Part shown: positions 14,681 to 17,679 of the stretch, one piece after another
Layout of the letters: the number at the start of each line of letters is the position of its first letter
How positions within the stretch are numbered: the stretch's first letter is position 1
Assembly (NCBI GenBank): GCA_964439215.1
Contig: CAYTNY010000048.1
Location: 1 to 17,679, forward strand
Source: CAYTNY01 sp964439215
GTDB lineage: Bacteria > Oederibacteriota > PGYV01 > CAYTNY01
DNA length: 17,679 nt
Reading direction: 5' to 3'
Notes under the pieces: model-generated
What the model was told of the DNA's origin: nothing
Database searches by the model: none
What the model saw: only the letters and a program-made list of their open reading frames with translations
Translations under genes and position numbers: made by a program

Positions 14681-14706
14681 CGGGAAACCCGCGCTTGGGT
14701 GCGGGT
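14681..14706 (+). promoter_or_regulatory. Competing hairpins in the ppdK leader
   Basis: The leader can fold CGGG-AAA-CCCG (14681-14691) or, using the same CCCG, ACCCGC-N8-GCGGGT (14687-14706). The two are mutually exclusive. The second ends 16 bases before the AAGGAGG ribosome site (14723-14729). No T-run follows, and I do not recognise a known riboswitch class, so any effect would be on translation or RNA stability. These stems are short and could be incidental. Confidence 0.3.
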
Positions 14707-14738
14707 GGATCCGGAAGAACAAAAGGAGGAATACTGAT

Positions 14739-17519
14739 ATGGCTAAGAAAGCAGTAAAAAAGAAAACCGCTAAAAAGTCTTCCGCGAAAAAGAAAATGAT
14801 CTATTTTTTCGGGAACGGAAAGGCTGACGGCGATGGAAAAATGAAAGCACTTCTTGGAGGAAAAGGAGCGGGGCTTGCGGAAATGGTAAAAGCGGGCGTG
14901 CCTGTGCCTCCGGGTTTTACGATTACTACCGAAGTATGTAATATGTATGTGGCTGCCGGCAACAAGATTCCGGCAGGTCTTGAAACTGAAATGGAAACTC
15001 AGGTAAAAAAACTGGAAAAGGCAACAGGCAAACAGTTTAACGGAGATAATCCTCTTTTGGTTTCGGTTCGTTCCGGGGCTAAATTTTCAATGCCGGGAAT
15101 GATGGATACTGTTTTAAATCTGGGGCTTAATGACCAATCTGTATTGAAACTCATAAAACAGACAAAGAATGAAAGATTTGCCTGGGACAGCTACAGAAGA
15201 TTCATAATGATGTTTTCTGACGTTGCAATCGGGATCTCAAAACATTCCTTTGACAAAGTCATGGATAAAATGAAAGAGAAAAAGGGAGTAAAGGATGATA
15301 TAGAACTTTCAGCCGGGGATCTTATGGAACTGACCGATCAGTATAAAGAAATATATAAAAAAGAAACAGGTTTTGATTTCCCGCAGGAGCCGATGGAACA
15401 GCTCAAACTTGCCAGAAATGCTGTTTTTGATTCCTGGATGAATGACAGGGCGATAACCTACAGAAAAATGAATGATATACCGCACGATCTCGGAACCGCG
15501 GTAAATGTTCAGGCTATGGTATACGGCAACATGGGCAATGATTCGGGAACAGGTGTTGGTTTTACAAGAAATCCTTCCACCGGAGAAAACCTGTTTTACG
15601 GCGAATACCTGATAAACGCCCAGGGCGAGGACGTGGTAGCCGGAGTAAGAACTCCGAAACCTATTGCCGCGCTGGATAAGGATATGCCGGAAGTTTATAA
15701 ACAGCTCAGGCAGATCACATCAAAACTTGAAAGATACTATAAAGACATTCAGGATTTTGAGTTTACAATTGAAAAAGGAAAGCTTTATATGCTTCAGACA
15801 AGAACAGGAAAAAGAACAGCAAGGGCGGCTGTAAGAATCGCCGTTGATATGGTTAAAGAAAAGCTTATCACAAAAGAAGAGGCTGTAATGAGAGTTGCGC
15901 CTTCAACGCTTGATCAGCTTTTACATCCTGTTTTTGACCCGAAGGCGGAGCTTCAGATAATAGCAAAGGGCCTTCCTGCATCGCCGGGGGCGGCTACGGG
16001 TAAAGCGGTCTTTACCGCGGAAGAAGCGGTTGAGTGGGCTTCAAGAGGCGAGGCAACAATACTTGTCAGGCTTGAAACGTGCCCTGATGATATTGCGGGT
16101 ATGGATGCGGCAAAAGGAATTCTTACGGCAAGAGGCGGTATGACATCGCATGCGGCTGTTGTTGCCAGAGGAATGGGCAAGTGCTGTGTCGCGGGATGCG
16201 AAGATATAAAAGTTGACGAGCACGGCAAAGTATTCTCGACATTAGACGGTTCTGTCATTATCAAGGAAGGAGACTGGATATCCCTTGATGGTTCAACAGG
16301 GCGCGTTATTAAAGGCAAAGTGCCTACGGTTGAGACAAAACTGGAAGGCGTATTCGGCGAATTCATGATATGGGCCGATGCTGCCAGAAGGCTTAAAGTA
16401 AGAACAAATGCCGAAACCGCCAAGGACGCAAGAGTGGCGATTGAATTCGGAGCGGAAGGCATAGGGCTTTGCAGAACAGAGCATATGTTCTTTGAATCTG
16501 ACAGGCTGCCTTATGTTCAGCAAATGATACTTTCCGGAACACAGGAAGCAAGGAAAAAGGCTCTTGAAGCGCTCCTGCCCATGCAGAAAAAAGATTTTAA
16601 AGAACTTTTTGAGGTTATGGATGGTTTTGGAGTTACGATAAGGCTTCTTGATCCGCCGCTGCATGAGTTCCTTCCGAAAAGAGAAGATCTTATGGTTGAA
16701 ATCGCCGTTAAGAAGGAAAGAGGCGAGGATGTCGAGGAAAAAGAAAAGCTTCTTGAAAGAGTTGAAGAACTTCATGAGCTTAATCCTATGCTGGGACACA
16801 GGGGATGCCGCCTTGGCATAACCTATCCGGAAATCACGGAAATGCAGTCGCGTGCTATTTTTGAAGCGGCAGCTGAACTCAGCAAAGAAGGAAAGAAACT
16901 GATTCCTGAAGTAATGGTTCCTCTTGTGGGAAATGTAAGGGAATTTGAAAACCAGAGAAAATTAATTGATGAAACCGCAAAAACAGTAATGTCAGAGCAG
17001 GGTGTGAAATTTAAATATCTTGTCGGAACCATGATCGAGATACCCAGAGCCGCTGTTACTGCGGATGAGATCGCGGAATCCGCGGAGTTCTTTTCATTCG
17101 GAACAAACGATCTGACACAGACCGGTCTTGGATTCTCCAGGGATGACGCGGGAAGATTTATCAAAGTTTATATGGAAGAGGGTATTTTTGAGAAAGATCC
17201 TTTCCAGACGCTTGATCAGAACGGTATTGGGAAACTTATGGAAATAGCGGTTGAAAAAGGCAGATCAACAAATCCGAAGATAAAACTGGGAATATGCGGC
17301 GAACACGGCGGTGATCCTGCTTCGGTTGAGTTCTGCCACAGAAGCGGGCTTGATTATGTTTCCTGTTCGCCTTTCAGAGTGCCTATCGCGAGACTTGCGG
17401 CGGCACATGCTGCACTGAAAGATAAAATGGAAAAAAAGTCCGCTAAAAAACCGGCGAAAAAAGTTTCTAAAAAAAAGAAAACAGTTAAAAAGAAAAAGGC
17501 AGCTAAAAAGAAAAAGTAA
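14739..17519 (+). CDS. ppdK: Pyruvate,phosphate dikinase with lysine-rich tails at both ends
   Basis: A 926-residue dikinase, about 50 longer than the usual 874 or so. It interconverts PEP + AMP + PPi with pyruvate + ATP + Pi; in anaerobes it often replaces pyruvate kinase and saves energy through PPi. An ATP-binding domain (about 20-380) is followed by the phosphohistidine domain with H471 in GGMTSHAAVVARG, and the PEP/pyruvate barrel (about 545-890) with FGTNDLTQ and C853 in LGICGEHGGDP. All key residues seen look intact. The extra length lies in tails: residues 1-20 contain ten lysines, and the last 33 residues contain 20, in AKK/KKKK steps. The first ATG has AAGGAGG nine bases before it and the internal ATG at 14796 has none, so the N-terminal tail is real. 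It has its own promoter and terminator and is a single-gene unit. Confidence 0.95.
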   Translation: MAKKAVKKKTAKKSSAKKKMIYFFGNGKADGDGKMKALLGGKGAGLAEMVKAGVPVPPGFTITTEVCNMYVAAGNKIPAGLETEMETQVKKLEKATGKQFNGDNPLLVSVRSGAKFSMPGMMDTVLNLGLNDQSVLKLIKQTKNERFAWDSYRRFIMMFSDVAIGISKHSFDKVMDKMKEKKGVKDDIELSAGDLMELTDQYKEIYKKETGFDFPQEPMEQLKLARNAVFDSWMNDRAITYRKMNDIPHDLGTAVNVQAMVYGNMGNDSGTGVGFTRNPSTGENLFYGEYLINAQGEDVVAGVRTPKPIAALDKDMPEVYKQLRQITSKLERYYKDIQDFEFTIEKGKLYMLQTRTGKRTARAAVRIAVDMVKEKLITKEEAVMRVAPSTLDQLLHPVFDPKAELQIIAKGLPASPGAATGKAVFTAEEAVEWASRGEATILVRLETCPDDIAGMDAAKGILTARGGMTSHAAVVARGMGKCCVAGCEDIKVDEHGKVFSTLDGSVIIKEGDWISLDGSTGRVIKGKVPTVETKLEGVFGEFMIWADAARRLKVRTNAETAKDARVAIEFGAEGIGLCRTEHMFFESDRLPYVQQMILSGTQEARKKALEALLPMQKKDFKELFEVMDGFGVTIRLLDPPLHEFLPKREDLMVEIAVKKERGEDVEEKEKLLERVEELHELNPMLGHRGCRLGITYPEITEMQSRAIFEAAAELSKEGKKLIPEVMVPLVGNVREFENQRKLIDETAKTVMSEQGVKFKYLVGTMIEIPRAAVTADEIAESAEFFSFGTNDLTQTGLGFSRDDAGRFIKVYMEEGIFEKDPFQTLDQNGIGKLMEIAVEKGRSTNPKIKLGICGEHGGDPASVEFCHRSGLDYVSCSPFRVPIARLAAAHAALKDKMEKKSAKKPAKKVSKKKKTVKKKKAAKKKK

Positions 17520-17532
17520 AAAACTGTAATAT

Positions 17533-17573
17533 AAAAAGGCGGAAAGGCTTACCCCTTTCCGCCTTTTTTTTTT
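17533..17573 (+). terminator. Strong intrinsic terminator after ppdK
   Basis: A perfect stem of up to 15 pairs: AAAAAGGCGGAAAGG (17533-17547) pairs with the arm at 17554-17568 across a six-base loop, CTTACC, followed by ten T residues (17564-17573). It begins 13 bases after the ppdK stop. The A-run on the left side would give a short U-run on the other strand, so it may also stop transcripts arriving from the right. Confidence 0.95.
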
Positions 17574-17639
17574 GAAATGCCGGCATATCTGAAGTGTTTT
17601 CTGTTCTTTATTTTATAAATCCGGGAAGGCTCTTAATAC

Positions 17640-17668
17640 TTGACAATTTAATAAGAAGGTTTAATAAT
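17640..17668 (+). promoter_or_regulatory. Outgoing sigma-70 promoter at the right edge
   Basis: A perfect -35 box TTGACA (17640-17645), a 17-base spacer and AATAAT (17663-17668, 5 of 6 matches) in very AT-rich sequence, just after the ppdK terminator. It should drive a rightward gene that starts beyond the window. No coding sequence is recognisable in the remaining bases. Confidence 0.6.
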
Positions 17669-17679
17669 ATTAAAATGCT

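Noticed and set aside
17418..17516. A-rich repetitive DNA at the end of ppdK as a possible frameshift or sequencing artefact.
   Set aside because: The reading frame stays open with a consistent lysine/alanine pattern, ends in a normal stop and is followed at once by a clean terminator; a similar tail exists at the N-terminus.

Overview
This window comes from a diderm, probably anaerobic bacterium of moderate GC. The diderm call rests on a TolC-type outer-membrane channel with a signal peptide. The anaerobic call rests on a pyruvate,phosphate dikinase and on an acyl-CoA dehydrogenase next to an EtfBA pair whose EtfB resembles those of anaerobes. Shine-Dalgarno sequences are strong and regular (mostly AAGGAGG or GGAGG), and the promoters found follow the sigma-70 pattern with 17-base spacers. 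The phylum cannot be named from sequence alone. Lysine-rich protein tails like those on the dikinase make me think of poorly cultivated diderm lineages, but that is only an impression.

Left part (1-1461, + strand): the C-terminal end of an MntP-like manganese exporter, then a zinc peptidase of family M28 without a signal peptide. Middle left (1646-4585, - strand): an apparent regulatory/efflux unit read leftwards. It holds an NmrA-like NAD(P)-binding protein, a MarR-family regulator 13 bases behind it, and a TolC-family channel after a 143-base gap. Its promoter (TTGACA-N17-TATATT) lies under two matching GTTG-N6-CAAC palindromes, which look like binding sites for the MarR protein itself.

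Main part (4673-14586, + strand): a long cluster, yceD-rpmF-plsX-fabH-fabD-fabG-acpP-fabF-rnc, followed closely by acyl-CoA dehydrogenase, etfB and etfA. The first eight genes have the same order as in Escherichia coli. Together they start phospholipid acyl supply (PlsX) and run type II fatty acid synthesis: malonyl loading (FabD), priming (FabH), elongation (FabF) and ketoreduction (FabG) on ACP. The dehydratase, enoyl reductase and acetyl-CoA carboxylase genes are not here. The dehydrogenase/ETF set is only 12 bases behind rnc and probably shares transcripts with the fab genes. A sigma-70 promoter precedes yceD, and a perfect inverted repeat abuts its -35 box.

Right part (14600-17679): pyruvate,phosphate dikinase with its own extended -10 promoter, an inverted repeat over the -35, a leader able to form two competing hairpins, and a strong intrinsic terminator. 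The protein carries lysine-rich extensions at both ends. A further promoter at the right edge points out of the window. No gene-free stretch exceeds 300 bases; the longest is the 4484-4779 divergent region, which is full of regulatory sites. I saw no tRNA, rRNA, CRISPR array, insertion sequence or phage gene. Most of the window is conventional core metabolism, and I do not see convincing evidence for an undescribed system. The most unusual items are the twin operators, the two-ended lysine tails and the fab-ACAD-ETF linkage.
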